In this document: positions 6,320-6,337 of the stretch, one piece after another
Layout: every line of letters begins with the position of its first letter
Numbering within the stretch: the stretch's first letter is position 1
Assembly (NCBI GenBank): GCA_026418875.1
Contig: JAOAAM010000558.1
Location: forward strand, 1 to 6,337
Direction: 5' to 3'
Length of the DNA stretch: 6,337 nucleotides
DNA from: Gemmataceae bacterium
GTDB lineage: Bacteria; Planctomycetota; Planctomycetia; Gemmatales; Gemmataceae
Position numbers and translations under genes: made by a program
The notes under the pieces: model-generated
What the model was told of the DNA's origin: nothing
What the model saw: only the letters and a program-made list of their open reading frames with translations
The model's database searches: none

Positions 6320-6337
6320 CTGTCTCTTATACACATC
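6320..6337. other. Tn5 mosaic end, reverse complement (not genomic)
   Basis: CTGTCTCTTATACACATC is the reverse complement of the Nextera mosaic end, truncated by one base. It stops before the bases that would distinguish the Read-1 from the Read-2 adapter. The glycoside hydrolase frame continues through it and gains a false ATG at 6336, giving the artefactual N-terminus MCIRDR. Confidence 0.98.

Overview
The window is a single tagmented DNA fragment, probably from a member of the Planctomycetota (Gemmata-like or a relative). That assignment is an inference. It rests on moderately high G+C, a Uma2-family protein with a long charged coiled-coil tail, a homodimeric AceE-type pyruvate dehydrogenase E1, and a glycoside hydrolase carrying discoidin-like modules. 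No rRNA or marker gene is present to confirm it. Both ends are synthetic: bases 1-31 are Illumina Nextera Read-1 adapter plus mosaic end, and bases 6320-6337 are the reverse-complement mosaic end. Genomic DNA is therefore 32-6319, and the genes at both edges are cut by library preparation.

Layout, left to right. (1) 32-1652, minus: N-terminal 540 codons of aceE (pyruvate dehydrogenase E1), running off the left edge and lying under a long antisense open frame. (2) 1653-2019: a 367-base non-coding stretch with a good candidate aceE promoter and, upstream of it, two copies of a 12-base palindrome that look like operators. (3) 2020-2802, minus: Uma2/DUF820 family protein with a heptad-repeat tail encoded by 21-bp tandem repeats. 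(4) 2855-4036, minus: a complete acetyl-CoA C-acetyltransferase (thiolase) with all four catalytic residues. (5) 4037-4138: a 102-base divergent promoter region. (6) 4139-5005, plus: a complete ATPase subunit of an ABC-2-type exporter with no permease beside it. (7) 5011-6319, minus: C-terminal 435 residues of a large (alpha/alpha)6-type glycoside hydrolase, MGH1-like, followed by two discoidin/CBM32-like modules. It converges on the ABC gene with only 5 bases between the stop codons.

The thiolase and Uma2 genes are co-directional with a 52-base gap and probably co-transcribed. aceE lies further along the same strand but has its own candidate promoter. Thiolase and PDH E1 both act at acetyl-CoA, but nothing here shows that they are co-regulated. 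The ABC ATPase and the glycoside hydrolase look like independent units. I see no CRISPR array, tRNA, rRNA, insertion sequence or clearly novel multi-gene system. The most interesting unexplained signal is the palindrome pair upstream of aceE.
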